Shown here piece by piece: positions 40,361 to 48,576 of a DNA stretch of 64,000 bases (position 1 is the first letter of the stretch; each line of letters opens with the position of its first letter). The position numbers and the translations under genes were made by a program. This DNA is from CAZFOB01 sp964520325 (lineage in GTDB: Bacteria > Actinomycetota > JAICYB01), in the NCBI GenBank assembly GCA_964520325.1, contig CAZFOB010000019.1, positions 1 through 64,000 on the forward strand. The letters run 5' to 3'. The notes under the pieces are model-generated. The model did no database searches and had not been told where the DNA came from. It worked only from the letters and a program-made list of their open reading frames with translations.

Positions 40361-40452
40361 CCCGCCAGCTTACGAGTCTGAGCGGGCGGCGGCTTCATGG
40401 TCCATCCTTGGTAGCCGATAACACACACAGCACTCAAAGGGGCCGGAGAGGG

Positions 40453-41667
40453 ATGGAACGAGCGCGACCCATAGCCGCTTTGGCCCTTGTGGTCATGGCG
40501 ACCCTGCTTGCCACGCCGGCACGGGCACAGGAGCCGCGGGGCCTGCTCCCCGAGCAAACCCCTGCCACCGCGCCGTCCCCGCAGGCCGCGCCCCCCGCCC
40601 CACAGGCCGCGCCCCCCGTGCCGACCGAGCTCCCGAAGAACCTCGGCGAGGTCGAAGAACGTCTGAACGACCTCGAATATCGGATCCGGCGGCGCGAAAA
40701 GAAGATCGCGTCCTATCAGTTGAAGCTCAGCGAGATCTCCGGTGAGGTCGCCTCCCAAGCGGCCAGCCTCGACGAGATCCGCGACAACCTCGACGCAACC
40801 AGCGATCGGGTCGCCTCATCGGAGGCCCGCGTGGCGGACCTGAAGCAAGAGATCGCCCGGCGTGCTCGTTCGCTGTACAAGCGCGGTGGTCCCCTCGAGA
40901 TGATCGGAGTGCTGGTCGGATCCGACTCCATGCGCGATTTCGTCTCACGGGTGGGCTACGCGACAGCGGCCGCCACACACGACGAGGATCTGCTCAACGA
41001 GACGCGCGATGTGCAATCTCGGCTGGGCCGATTGAAGTCGTTCCAGACACGCCTGGTGCGCGATCGGACCGATGTCGTCAAAGACCTGCAGGAGCGTCAG
41101 GGAACGATCAGCGACGTCTTTGCCAAACAGCAGAGCGCGCTCGCCAGGATCGCCATCGACCGAGCCGCAGTGCTGGCGATCGCCGACGTGCTGACGGGAC
41201 GCGTCGGTGCCGATCGGATCTCGGCGCTGCGGCGCGTAGCCGGAGGCGGCATGACGATCACCTACGAAGACTGGGCGCGCGAGCTTCTGACCGCCATCGG
41301 TGCTCCAGTGAACCGCAACAACCTCGTGGTTGTCGTCGCGTGGCAGGCAGCGGAAGGCACCCAAGCGACGTGGAACCCGCTCGCAACGACGATGCCGGCC
41401 GAAGCTGCAACGGTGTTCAACGAGGTCGGCGTGAGGAACTTCTCATCGCTCGAGGTTGGCATCGACGCGACCATCCGCACGCTCTCGCGCCGCGGACACG
41501 GCTACGACAAGATCCTTGACGGCCTCGAACGGAGCCTTGCACCGATGGAGACCGGACACTGGATCCAGCAGTCGAACTGGTGTCACGGCTGCGCCGAGGG
41601 CGGCTACGTCGTCGGGCTCATCCCAGCCGTCGAGCAGTACTACGACGGCCGGACGCCTTCTTCTTGA
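40453..41667 (+). CDS. Secreted coiled-coil protein with C-terminal lysozyme-like domain, paralogue 1
   Basis: 404 aa. Signal peptide IAALALVVMATLLATPARAQ, a Pro/Ala linker (PQAAPPAPQAAPPVP), then a long coiled coil of the PcsB/CwlO type (GEVEERLNDLEYRIRRREKK, SQAASLDEIRDNLDATSDRV, ARRARSLYKRGGPLEMIGVL). The C-terminal domain (from about 265) has YEDWARELLTAIGAP, VVVAWQAAEGTQATWNPLAT, VRNFSSLEVGIDATIRTLSR and a CHGC pair. This tail recalls small lysozyme-like domains in which the Glu after AWQAA would be catalytic. Probably a cell-wall remodelling or division factor. The stop overlaps the start of paralogue 2 (TTGA). Confidence 0.8.
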   Translation: MERARPIAALALVVMATLLATPARAQEPRGLLPEQTPATAPSPQAAPPAPQAAPPVPTELPKNLGEVEERLNDLEYRIRRREKKIASYQLKLSEISGEVASQAASLDEIRDNLDATSDRVASSEARVADLKQEIARRARSLYKRGGPLEMIGVLVGSDSMRDFVSRVGYATAAATHDEDLLNETRDVQSRLGRLKSFQTRLVRDRTDVVKDLQERQGTISDVFAKQQSALARIAIDRAAVLAIADVLTGRVGADRISALRRVAGGGMTITYEDWARELLTAIGAPVNRNNLVVVVAWQAAEGTQATWNPLATTMPAEAATVFNEVGVRNFSSLEVGIDATIRTLSRRGHGYDKILDGLERSLAPMETGHWIQQSNWCHGCAEGGYVVGLIPAVEQYYDGRTPSS

Positions 41668-42773
41668 ACGCACGAGCCTCACGGGCCGCAGCAGTCGTCG
41701 CCCTCGTGTTCGCGACTGGTGCTCTCGCACAGCCGGCGGCCGGCCAGAGTGATGGCCTGGACACTGCTCGGGCGCGGGTCGTCCAGCTCGAGGGCCGCAT
41801 CTCCGCCGCACAGCGAGAAGTGAAGGACGCGCAGGTCCAGCTTCGCTCGCTCTCCGAGCAGGTCGGGCACGAGCAGGGCGGGCTTGCGTCTACCCGGCAC
41901 GAGATCGCCGGCACGAAGAAGCGCATCACGCATACCAAGGAGCAGCTCGGCTCCCTGCGCGATCGTCTCGCCTCTCGCGCAAGACGCCTCTACATGCAGG
42001 GACCTGCCAATGTGATCGGCGTCGTGCTGGGGGCCGAGTCGTTCGGTGAGTTCGTCGGACGCGTCACCTACACCTCTCGCCTCGCCAGGCACGACGGCCT
42101 CCTCGTGCTCGAAGCGCGAAAGATCGAGCGCGAGCTACGTGAGATCCAAGACCGTCAGGAACAGCTCGAAGCCGACCACGCAGGCAAGCTGGAGGCGCTC
42201 CGCTCGAAGCAAGATCTCTTGACCGACGCATTCGCGAAGCAGCAGGGCGTGCTCGCAGAGCTCGCAAGATCGAAGTCCGAAGCGCTCCGTCTCATCGCCG
42301 ACCTCGAGAGCAAGCTCGGTGCCGGTGCACTCGGCGATCTACGACGTGTGGCCGGACAGGGAATGACGATCAGCTACGGCGAGTGGGCGGGATCCTTCCT
42401 GTCGTCCCTCGGAGCCCCTGGATCGCGCAGCAACCGCATCGCGGTCGTCGCCTGGGTGGCCTCCGAGGGAACACAAGCCACGTGGAACCCGCTCGCGACC
42501 ACGAAACACATGCCGGGCGCAACGCAGTACAACTCGCACGGCGTGCGCAACTACTTGTCGAAACAGCAAGGGATCCAAGCCTCGATCCTGACGCTTGAAC
42601 TTCCGAGCCGCGGCTACGAGCCGGTGATCTCGCGGCTGCGTGCGGGGGCCGAGGCGATGGAAACAGCGGAAGCGATCCGCGATTCGTTGTGGTGTTCGGG
42701 TTGTGCCGGAGGGACGTACGTCACCGGATTCATCGAAGCGGTTACGCGCTACTACGACCGCTACGCCAACTAG
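41664..42773 (+). CDS. Secreted coiled-coil protein with C-terminal lysozyme-like domain, paralogue 2
   Basis: 369 aa, TTG start overlapping paralogue 1. Signal peptide ASRAAAVVALVFATGALAQP; coiled coil RARVVQLEGRISAAQREVKD, KKRITHTKEQLGSLRDRLAS, RARRLYMQGPANVIGVVLGA; C-terminal domain AWVASEGTQATWNPLATTKH, GVRNYLSKQQGIQASILTLE, GYEPVISRLRAGAEAMETAE and a CSGC pair. Same order of parts as paralogue 1 and clear end-to-end similarity, so a tandem duplication. It lacks the Pro-rich linker. The two coiled coils may form a hetero-oligomer. Confidence 0.82.
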   Translation: MNARASRAAAVVALVFATGALAQPAAGQSDGLDTARARVVQLEGRISAAQREVKDAQVQLRSLSEQVGHEQGGLASTRHEIAGTKKRITHTKEQLGSLRDRLASRARRLYMQGPANVIGVVLGAESFGEFVGRVTYTSRLARHDGLLVLEARKIERELREIQDRQEQLEADHAGKLEALRSKQDLLTDAFAKQQGVLAELARSKSEALRLIADLESKLGAGALGDLRRVAGQGMTISYGEWAGSFLSSLGAPGSRSNRIAVVAWVASEGTQATWNPLATTKHMPGATQYNSHGVRNYLSKQQGIQASILTLELPSRGYEPVISRLRAGAEAMETAEAIRDSLWCSGCAGGTYVTGFIEAVTRYYDRYAN

Positions 42774-43435
42774 GCGCCTTCAACGCCCGTGCCGACTTGG
42801 CAGGTCACACCCGTCCCGCCCAGGCCGCAGTAGCCGTACGGATTCTTGTCGAGGTACTGCTGATGGTACGGCTCCGCGTAGTAGAACTCCGGCGCGCCAT
42901 CTCGGAACTGGCGGATCTCGGTCGTGATCTCGCCGTAGCGTGAAACGTTGAGCGCGGTCTGGAACATCGCGCACGACTTCTCCACGGCTGCGGCCTGCTC
43001 GGGCGAGTAGGTGTAGATCGCCGAACGGTACTGCGTCCCGGCGTCGTTGCCTTGCCGCATGCCCTGCGTGGGGTCGTGTCCTTCCCAGAACACCTTGAGC
43101 AGATCGTGGAAGCTCACCTGTTTTGGGTCGTAGACGACGAGCACGGCCTCGGTATGTCCGGTACCTCCGCTACACACCTCTTCGTACGACGGGTTTGGCG
43201 TGTAGCCACCGGCGTAGCCGACCGCCGTCGTGTAGACGCCGGGGATCTGCCAGAAGAGCCGCTCGGCCCCCCAGAAACACCCGAGGCCGAACACCGCCTG
43301 CTCGAGACCCTCGGGGAACGGCGGCTTCAACGGGTTCTTGAGAACGGTGTGGACATCCGGCACCGCCATCACCTGATCCGTTCGGCCGGGAAGGGCTTCG
43401 TCCTCCGTGATCATGTGCGCTTTGGTCTTCCACAT
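42770..43435 (-). CDS. msrA: Peptide methionine-(S)-S-oxide reductase
   Basis: 221 aa from MWKTKAHMITEDEALPGRTD. Catalytic motif AVFGLGCFWGAERLFWQIPG with the Cys of GCFWG, then VYTTAVGYAGGYTPNPSYEE, GGTGHTEAVLVVYDPKQVSF, DPTQGMRQGNDAGTQYRSAI and FYYAEPYHQQYLDKNPYGYC. The C-terminal YCGLGGTGVTCQ carries two Cys that can act as resolving residues. Repairs oxidised methionine. Shares a CTAG stop with the convergent coiled-coil gene. Confidence 0.96.
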   Translation of the reverse strand: MWKTKAHMITEDEALPGRTDQVMAVPDVHTVLKNPLKPPFPEGLEQAVFGLGCFWGAERLFWQIPGVYTTAVGYAGGYTPNPSYEEVCSGGTGHTEAVLVVYDPKQVSFHDLLKVFWEGHDPTQGMRQGNDAGTQYRSAIYTYSPEQAAAVEKSCAMFQTALNVSRYGEITTEIRQFRDGAPEFYYAEPYHQQYLDKNPYGYCGLGGTGVTCQVGTGVEGA

Positions 43436-43458
43436 AGGTGTCCCCCAGACTATTGCGG

Positions 43459-44226
43459 ATGCCGAGCCTTCATGGATTCCTGCGCGCCGAACAAGAGGAG
43501 AACGCCGACTGGCGCTTCCACATTCCGACGGAACTTCACGGGGCCTTCGGTGGAGCCTTCGGTGGTGTGGTCGCGTCGTGCACCCTCGTTGCCGCACGAT
43601 CGGCGGCACCAGGACGCACGCCGAACGCTCTCGATATCCGCTTCGTCCGGAGTCTGGTGGCGGGCGATGCGTTCGCACGGACGACCGTCCTGCATTCCGG
43701 ACGGAGCCTCACCAACGTCTCGGTCGATCTCACGGACGGGGCGGGCAAGCTGTGCGCGAGGTCAACGATCTCGCTCGTCGATCCCGCGGTGCTTGACCCG
43801 TACGACAGTTCGACTGTGGGGCCCGGGCCCTGGATGACGCATGATGAGGCGACGCCGTTCCCCGAGGTCGCACCGATCGTCTCGGTTATCGACCCACGCA
43901 TGGTCGGTCACGACGACCGCGGCTTCGCGACCGCGGTGCGCATCCCATGGGACGACGACGGCTACTCTGCCGAGGCCGCGTGCATGGCCGGCGACATGGC
44001 GGTCGGCCCGCCACTCGGAAGCGGAGCACCGAAAGGTGTCGGCACGCCGAACCCCGACATCGCCTTGCGCTTCTGCGGCCACGTCACATCGCCGGCCCTC
44101 GTTGGGGTCGGACGCTGGCTCCGCTCCAGCAATGGCGTCGCGGCCGTCGGCATCGAGGTGTGGTCCGACGATGCACTGATCGCGATCGGTATCTCGACGG
44201 CGCTTCTCCTCCCCGCGAAAACGTGA
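43459..44226 (+). CDS. Acyl-CoA thioesterase-like double hot-dog protein
   Basis: 255 aa from MPSLHGFLRAEQEENADWRF. ELHGAFGGAFGGVVASCTLV and NALDIRFVRSLVAGDAFART, then TVLHSGRSLTNVSVDLTDGA and LCARSTISLVDP describe the first hot-dog; ALRFCGHVTSPALVGVGRWL, GVAAVGIEVWSDDALIAIGI the second. This is the TesB-like/acyl-CoA thioesterase group. Coupled by a GTGA overlap to the isochorismatase-fold gene. Confidence 0.82.
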   Translation: MPSLHGFLRAEQEENADWRFHIPTELHGAFGGAFGGVVASCTLVAARSAAPGRTPNALDIRFVRSLVAGDAFARTTVLHSGRSLTNVSVDLTDGAGKLCARSTISLVDPAVLDPYDSSTVGPGPWMTHDEATPFPEVAPIVSVIDPRMVGHDDRGFATAVRIPWDDDGYSAEAACMAGDMAVGPPLGSGAPKGVGTPNPDIALRFCGHVTSPALVGVGRWLRSSNGVAAVGIEVWSDDALIAIGISTALLLPAKT

Positions 44227-44804
44227 CCCTCGCAGTCGTCACCAACGAAGCTCAGAACGGCGCCATCGGTTCCGACGCACTCTGGCCGGCGTTGCGGGAG
44301 GCGGCTCGCCCGGCTGTCGCCAACATCGCGAGGCTCGTCGGTGCTGCTCGAACATCGGGTATCGCGGTCATCCACGTGCTGTCGGTGAAACGTCCCGACC
44401 TGCGCGGCTCGAACAACAACGCACCGCTGTTCCGAGCGGCACGTCGAGCCGGCGGATTCGCGGCCCAACTCGTGCCTGAGCTCGGCCCCGAACCGACCGA
44501 CATCATCATCGAGAAGGTCGCGGGGATGAGTCCGTTGCGCGTTACCGACCTCGATCCCATCCTCCGGAATCTCGGCGTGGGGACGATCGTTCTCGCCGGC
44601 GTGTCGCTAAACGTCGCGATCCCGTCGATCACGTTCGACGCGGTCAACCGCGGCTACCGCGTCGTGATCCCCCGCGATGCGGTTGCCGGTGTGCCGGTCG
44701 AGTACGGCGAACAGGTGCTGCTGCACACCATGTCGCTCGTCGCCGACATCACGACGGTCGACGAGCTTATCGTCAGCCCGGCCTTCATGAGAAGATCTCG
44801 TTGA
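44223..44804 (+). CDS. Isochorismatase-fold protein lacking the catalytic Cys and Asp
   Basis: 193 aa, GTG start. LAVVTNEAQNGAIGSDALWP takes the place of the usual D-x-Q-N start (Asp replaced by Asn), the Lys is retained in IIIEKVAGMSPLRVTDLDPI, and the Cys loop reads VLAGVSLNVAIPSITFDAVN with Ala where the nucleophile should be. The sub-family with NVAIP is common in actinobacteria, so this is not a local mutation; it is probably a non-hydrolytic or binding protein. Overlaps the convergent aldo/keto reductase gene by 20 bp. Confidence 0.82.
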   Translation: MTLAVVTNEAQNGAIGSDALWPALREAARPAVANIARLVGAARTSGIAVIHVLSVKRPDLRGSNNNAPLFRAARRAGGFAAQLVPELGPEPTDIIIEKVAGMSPLRVTDLDPILRNLGVGTIVLAGVSLNVAIPSITFDAVNRGYRVVIPRDAVAGVPVEYGEQVLLHTMSLVADITTVDELIVSPAFMRRSR

Positions 44805-45744
44805 TCCTCTGCTTGATCTCCGGCGTGAGCAACGGCAGCACCTCGATGGCCGCGAGGTTCTCCTTGAGCTGGCTCAGCTTGCTGGCGCCGAGGATCACGC
44901 TCGAGACGCGAGCGTTGCTCGCGCACCACGCGATCGACACCTGACCGACCGTGCAGCCGAGCTCGTCCGCGATCTCTTTCAGCTGCTTGACGGCAGCGTT
45001 GGCGTCATCGCTCGTCATGCGCCCGCGCAACCACTCGTAACCGGGAAGCGCAGCGCGGCTGTCGTCCGGGATGCCGTCGATGTACTTGCCGGTGAGCAAA
45101 CCGGACGCGAGCGGCGACCAGATCGTAAGGCCGAGCCCGATGTCGTCGTACAGACGCCGGTACTCCTGCTCGACGCGTTCGCGTTCGAAGAGGTTGTACT
45201 GCGGCTGCTCCACGATCGGCTTGTGCAGGTGATGACGATCGGCGATCTCCCACGCCGCGCGGATCTCGTCCGCCGACCACTCGGACGTCCCCCAATAAAG
45301 AGCCTTTCCCTGGTCGATGATGTTGGAGAGCGCCCACACCGTTTCTTCGATCGGTGTGTCCGGATCGGAACGGTGGCAGTAGAGGAGATCGACGAAGTCG
45401 AGGTCGAGGCGCTCGAGGCACCCGTCGATCGCGTCCATCAGGTACTTGCGGTTGAGGGTGTTGCGCGTATTAACGCCGGGCTTGATGCCCCAGAACACCT
45501 TCGTCGAGACGACGTAGTTGTATCGCGGCCAGCTCAGCCGCGAGATCGCTTGACCCATGATGCGCTCTGATTCACCGCCGCCGTAGGCCTCGGCGTTGTC
45601 GAAGAAGTTGACGCCGGCTTCGTAAGCCGTGCCCATCATCTCTTCGGCAGCACCGACGTCGACCTGGGAACCGAACGTCACCCACGATCCGAACGACAGA
45701 ACGCTGACCTTAAGGCCGGAGCCTCCGACCCGCCTGTACTCCAT
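44785..45744 (-). CDS. Aldo/keto reductase (Kv-beta-like)
   Basis: 319 aa from MEYRRVGGSGLKVSVLSFGS, with GGGAGGTTGG upstream. Catalytic Asp and Tyr in NFFDNAEAYGGGESERIMGQ, Lys in YNYVVSTKVFWGIKP and His in DLLYCHRSDPDTPIEETVWA. NADPH site GLTIWSPLASGLLTGKYIDG and SSVILGASKLSQLKENLAAI. The whole pattern is that of the voltage-gated K channel beta-subunit-like reductases. Substrate probably a small aldehyde. Confidence 0.93.
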   Translation of the reverse strand: MEYRRVGGSGLKVSVLSFGSWVTFGSQVDVGAAEEMMGTAYEAGVNFFDNAEAYGGGESERIMGQAISRLSWPRYNYVVSTKVFWGIKPGVNTRNTLNRKYLMDAIDGCLERLDLDFVDLLYCHRSDPDTPIEETVWALSNIIDQGKALYWGTSEWSADEIRAAWEIADRHHLHKPIVEQPQYNLFERERVEQEYRRLYDDIGLGLTIWSPLASGLLTGKYIDGIPDDSRAALPGYEWLRGRMTSDDANAAVKQLKEIADELGCTVGQVSIAWCASNARVSSVILGASKLSQLKENLAAIEVLPLLTPEIKQRINEIFS

Positions 45745-45789
45745 CCCAACCTCCCTGGGTCGCCGAGCGCCCACGGTACCCTTTCGTGC

Positions 45790-47034
45790 ATGACGCTTCC
45801 AGAGGTTTCGCTACCAAAGTCAGGAACCAAGCGCGACGATCTCCTCGCGCTCATGCAGGAACGCAAGGCGGGCGACGCCAAGTGGCGCGAGGGTAAGACG
45901 TGGAGCCTCATCTACCCGGCCGGCGAAGACGTCGATGCCGTGCTCTTCGACGCCAACAACCTGTATCTCTACGAGAACGCATTGAACCCGTTCAAGTTCC
46001 CGTCGCTCGACGTGATGGAGAAGGAAGTCGTGGCCATGACGGCGCGCCTTCTGAACGCGCCGGACCATGCGTCCGGCTCGATGACCTCCGGCGGCACGGA
46101 GTCGATCATGCAGGCCGTGCGCGTCGCGCGCGACCGCGCGAAGAAGGAACGCGCGGTGAAGAAGCCGAAGATCGTTATCCCGTACTCCGCGCATCCAGCC
46201 TTTGCGAAGGGAGCCAAGTACTTCGAGCTCGAGCTCGTCCACGTCCCACTCGCGGCCGATCTTCGTGCGGACGTCGGCGCGGCGGAACGTTTGATCGACG
46301 ACGATGTCGCGCTCGTCGTCGGCTCGGCTCCCAACTATCCGCACGGTGTCGTCGATGACATCCCGGCGCTCGCAGCGATCGCGCACTCGCGAGGCATCCC
46401 GTTCCACACCGACGCCTGTGTGGGCGGGTTCCTCCTTCCGTTCATGGAAAAGGCCGGCTACGACGTCCCGCCGTTCGATTTCCGCGTCGAAGGCGTGTCG
46501 ACCATGAGTGCGGACGTCCACAAGTACGGCTTCTGCACCAAGGGCGCCTCCGTCGTGCTCCATCGCGACGGCTCGCATCTGCTCGAGTACCAAGCGTTCC
46601 TCTATCAGGACTGGCCGGGCGGGATGTACGGCTCTCTTGCGCTCGCAGGCGCGCGTCCGGCCTCGCCGATCGCCGCTGCGTGGGCTGTCATGAACTACCT
46701 CGGCGAGGACGGCTACGTCCGGCTCTGCAAGCAGACGATCGAGACCGCGCGGCGTTTGCGCAAGGGTTTCGAGGACAACGGCCTCGTCACGATCGGCGAT
46801 CCTGTGGCGTCTGTGATGGCGTTCGGCTCGGCGGATCCCGATCTCGACGTGATGGCCGTCGGTGACCGAATGGACGACAAGGGCTGGCACCTCGATCGCC
46901 AGAACGACCCCGACGCGCTGCACATGATGGTCTCACCCGAGCATCACGCGGTCGTCGACGAGTTCATCGGCGACCTCACCGACGCTGTCGCCAACGCCGG
47001 TACCTCGCGCGGTGCCAAAGCCCGCTACAGCTGA
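45790..47034 (+). CDS. PLP-dependent aminotransferase/decarboxylase of the sphingosine-1-phosphate lyase type
   Basis: 414 aa, fold type I. Phosphate loop GSMTSGGTESIMQAVRVARD, PLP-stacking PYSAHPAFAKGAKYFELELV, Asp in IPFHTDACVGGFLLPFMEKA and Schiff-base Lys245 in TMSADVHKYGFCTKGASVVL. FCTKGASV and the GG(T/M) motifs match group II decarboxylases/S1P lyases. It may cleave a phosphorylated long-chain base or decarboxylate an amino acid. The end overlaps the ligase gene by 10 bp. Confidence 0.9.
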   Translation: MTLPEVSLPKSGTKRDDLLALMQERKAGDAKWREGKTWSLIYPAGEDVDAVLFDANNLYLYENALNPFKFPSLDVMEKEVVAMTARLLNAPDHASGSMTSGGTESIMQAVRVARDRAKKERAVKKPKIVIPYSAHPAFAKGAKYFELELVHVPLAADLRADVGAAERLIDDDVALVVGSAPNYPHGVVDDIPALAAIAHSRGIPFHTDACVGGFLLPFMEKAGYDVPPFDFRVEGVSTMSADVHKYGFCTKGASVVLHRDGSHLLEYQAFLYQDWPGGMYGSLALAGARPASPIAAAWAVMNYLGEDGYVRLCKQTIETARRLRKGFEDNGLVTIGDPVASVMAFGSADPDLDVMAVGDRMDDKGWHLDRQNDPDALHMMVSPEHHAVVDEFIGDLTDAVANAGTSRGAKARYS

Positions 47035-48542
47035 AGCAACTCCTGTAGCGACGCGATCGTGTCTGCTTCCTCCGGGTTCTTGTCAGGGCGGTAGCGCTTC
47101 ACGCGTGCGAACCGGAGCGCAAGTCCTCCGGGATATCGCGTCGAGCGCTGCACGCCGTCGATGGCGATCTCGATGACGAGCTCCGGACGCGCGCGCACGA
47201 AGATGCCGTCGCGTGATGCCTCCCGCGCAAGGATCTCTTTGGTCTGCCACTCGAGCAGCTCGTCGGTCAGTCCTTTGAAACACTTTCCCACCATCACGAA
47301 ACCCCCCGGCACGAAACCCCCCGGCACGAAACCCTCCGGCACGAAACCATCCGCGGCGGACGACGGATCGCGCGCGCCGAGGTGCAGGTTGGACAGCCGG
47401 CCTTGCCTGCGTCCGTGCCCCCATTCGGCCCCCAGCACGACGAGGTCGTAGGTGCGCACCGGCTTCACCTTCCGCCACGCCTTGCCGCGTCGTCCCGCGG
47501 CGTACGTGGACGAGATGTCCTTGACGACAACACCCTCGTGTCCCGCCGCCAACGCTTCCTCGAGCACCATCCGCGCACGCTCGGCCTGATCTGTGATGAC
47601 CCCCGGGATCCGTTGACCTGGTGCGATCTCGTCGAGCCGCGCAAGACGGTCGCGCAGCGGTTCGTCCAAGAGGTCGGTGCCGTTGTGGTGCAGGACATCG
47701 AAGAGGAAACCGACGGCACTGCCGCGACCGTCCTTACGGTCGTCCTCCATCAGTCCGATCGCCTCGCCGTCGAGAACGACGGCATCCACAGCCAATGCGC
47801 GAACGATCGCAACAACGCCGGGCAGGGCCTCCGTGATGTCGTTGAGGTTGCGTGTGTAGATCTTTACGTCGCCGCCCCTTCGGTGGATCTGCACGCGGAT
47901 ACCGTCGAGCTTCCATTCCACCGACGCGAGCTCGAACCCTTCGAGGGCTTCCGAAACGTTAGCCGCCGTGGACGCGAGCATCGGCTGGACGGGCGTGAAG
48001 AGTTGAAAGCCGACGTCGCGTAACGCTTCCTCGCCGGTCGCAAGCGCGAGGTATGCGACCCGGCTGAGGTCTCCGCAGAGCATGACCGCCCGCCGGACGA
48101 GATCCGGTGCTATCGCGCTCGCGCGCGCGATCGCTTCGGCCATCACACCCTCGAGCGCACCCTGACGCAACTCCCCCACGAACAGTCGCCGGATGAAGTC
48201 CGCTTCATCCGGCGTCGCCCGCGCGAGCAGGTGCTCGAGGATCCGCCGGCGCTCGCCGGCGGATCCGGCCCCGGTGGCGCGCCGCACCTCGTCGATCGCT
48301 CGGTCAAGATCGAGGACGTCGAGAGTCAGCTCACTCGCATGCTTCACCTCGATCTTGTAGACCGTCGCCCAGCCGACACCGATCTTGCCCTGCGTCGGCG
48401 TCCCCGACAGCATCCCGACGGACGACGCGATCTCGTCGCTTGCCAGCGCCTTGAGCAGATCTGCGAGCAACGCGACCTTCGTCGAGCGCGCCGAAGTCGA
48501 CGCGACGTCGTTCGAGACGCGGACCAGCTCAGCGAGCCTCAC
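47025..48542 (-). CDS. ligB: ATP-dependent DNA ligase, LigB type
   Basis: 505 aa from the GTG at 48542, which has GAGGAT upstream; ATG at 48578 is the alternative. N-terminal DNA-binding domain (RLAELVRVSNDVASTSARST, GELRQGALEGVMAEAIARAS), adenylation motif I VEWKLDGIRVQIHRRGGD with the nucleophilic Lys, IYTRNLNDITEALP, VLDGEAIGL, GHEGVVVKD and KPVRTYDLVVLGAEWGHGRR. An insert of three FV-P-x-G repeats precedes FVMVGKCFKGLTDELLEWQT. Ends with VQRSTRYPGGLALRFARVKR. Same type as mycobacterial LigB, not the NHEJ LigD. Divergent from the AarF-like gene. Confidence 0.94.
   Translation of the reverse strand: MRLAELVRVSNDVASTSARSTKVALLADLLKALASDEIASSVGMLSGTPTQGKIGVGWATVYKIEVKHASELTLDVLDLDRAIDEVRRATGAGSAGERRRILEHLLARATPDEADFIRRLFVGELRQGALEGVMAEAIARASAIAPDLVRRAVMLCGDLSRVAYLALATGEEALRDVGFQLFTPVQPMLASTAANVSEALEGFELASVEWKLDGIRVQIHRRGGDVKIYTRNLNDITEALPGVVAIVRALAVDAVVLDGEAIGLMEDDRKDGRGSAVGFLFDVLHHNGTDLLDEPLRDRLARLDEIAPGQRIPGVITDQAERARMVLEEALAAGHEGVVVKDISSTYAAGRRGKAWRKVKPVRTYDLVVLGAEWGHGRRQGRLSNLHLGARDPSSAADGFVPEGFVPGGFVPGGFVMVGKCFKGLTDELLEWQTKEILAREASRDGIFVRARPELVIEIAIDGVQRSTRYPGGLALRFARVKRYRPDKNPEEADTIASLQELLQL
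47296..47355. repeat. In-frame 15 bp tandem repeat inside the ligase gene (about 3.5 copies)
   Basis: Units ACGAAACCCCCCGGC at 47296 and 47311, ACGAAACCCTCCGGC at 47326 and a partial unit at 47341. They encode FVPGG/FVPEG on the minus strand, duplicating the residues that begin the conserved FVMVG strand. Confidence 0.9.
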
Positions 48543-48576
48543 CGTTTCATCCTCGCCTATGTATCCTTCGGGTCTC

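Noticed and set aside
41443..41811. Minus-strand frame across the junction of the two coiled-coil genes
   Set aside because: Both plus-strand genes are intact and overlap in TTGA; the antisense frame is basic and motif-free.
48385..48576. Upstream extension of the AarF-like gene to 48385
   Set aside because: The added 64 residues are antisense to the DNA ligase N-terminus and the ATG at 48577 begins the family-like sequence.
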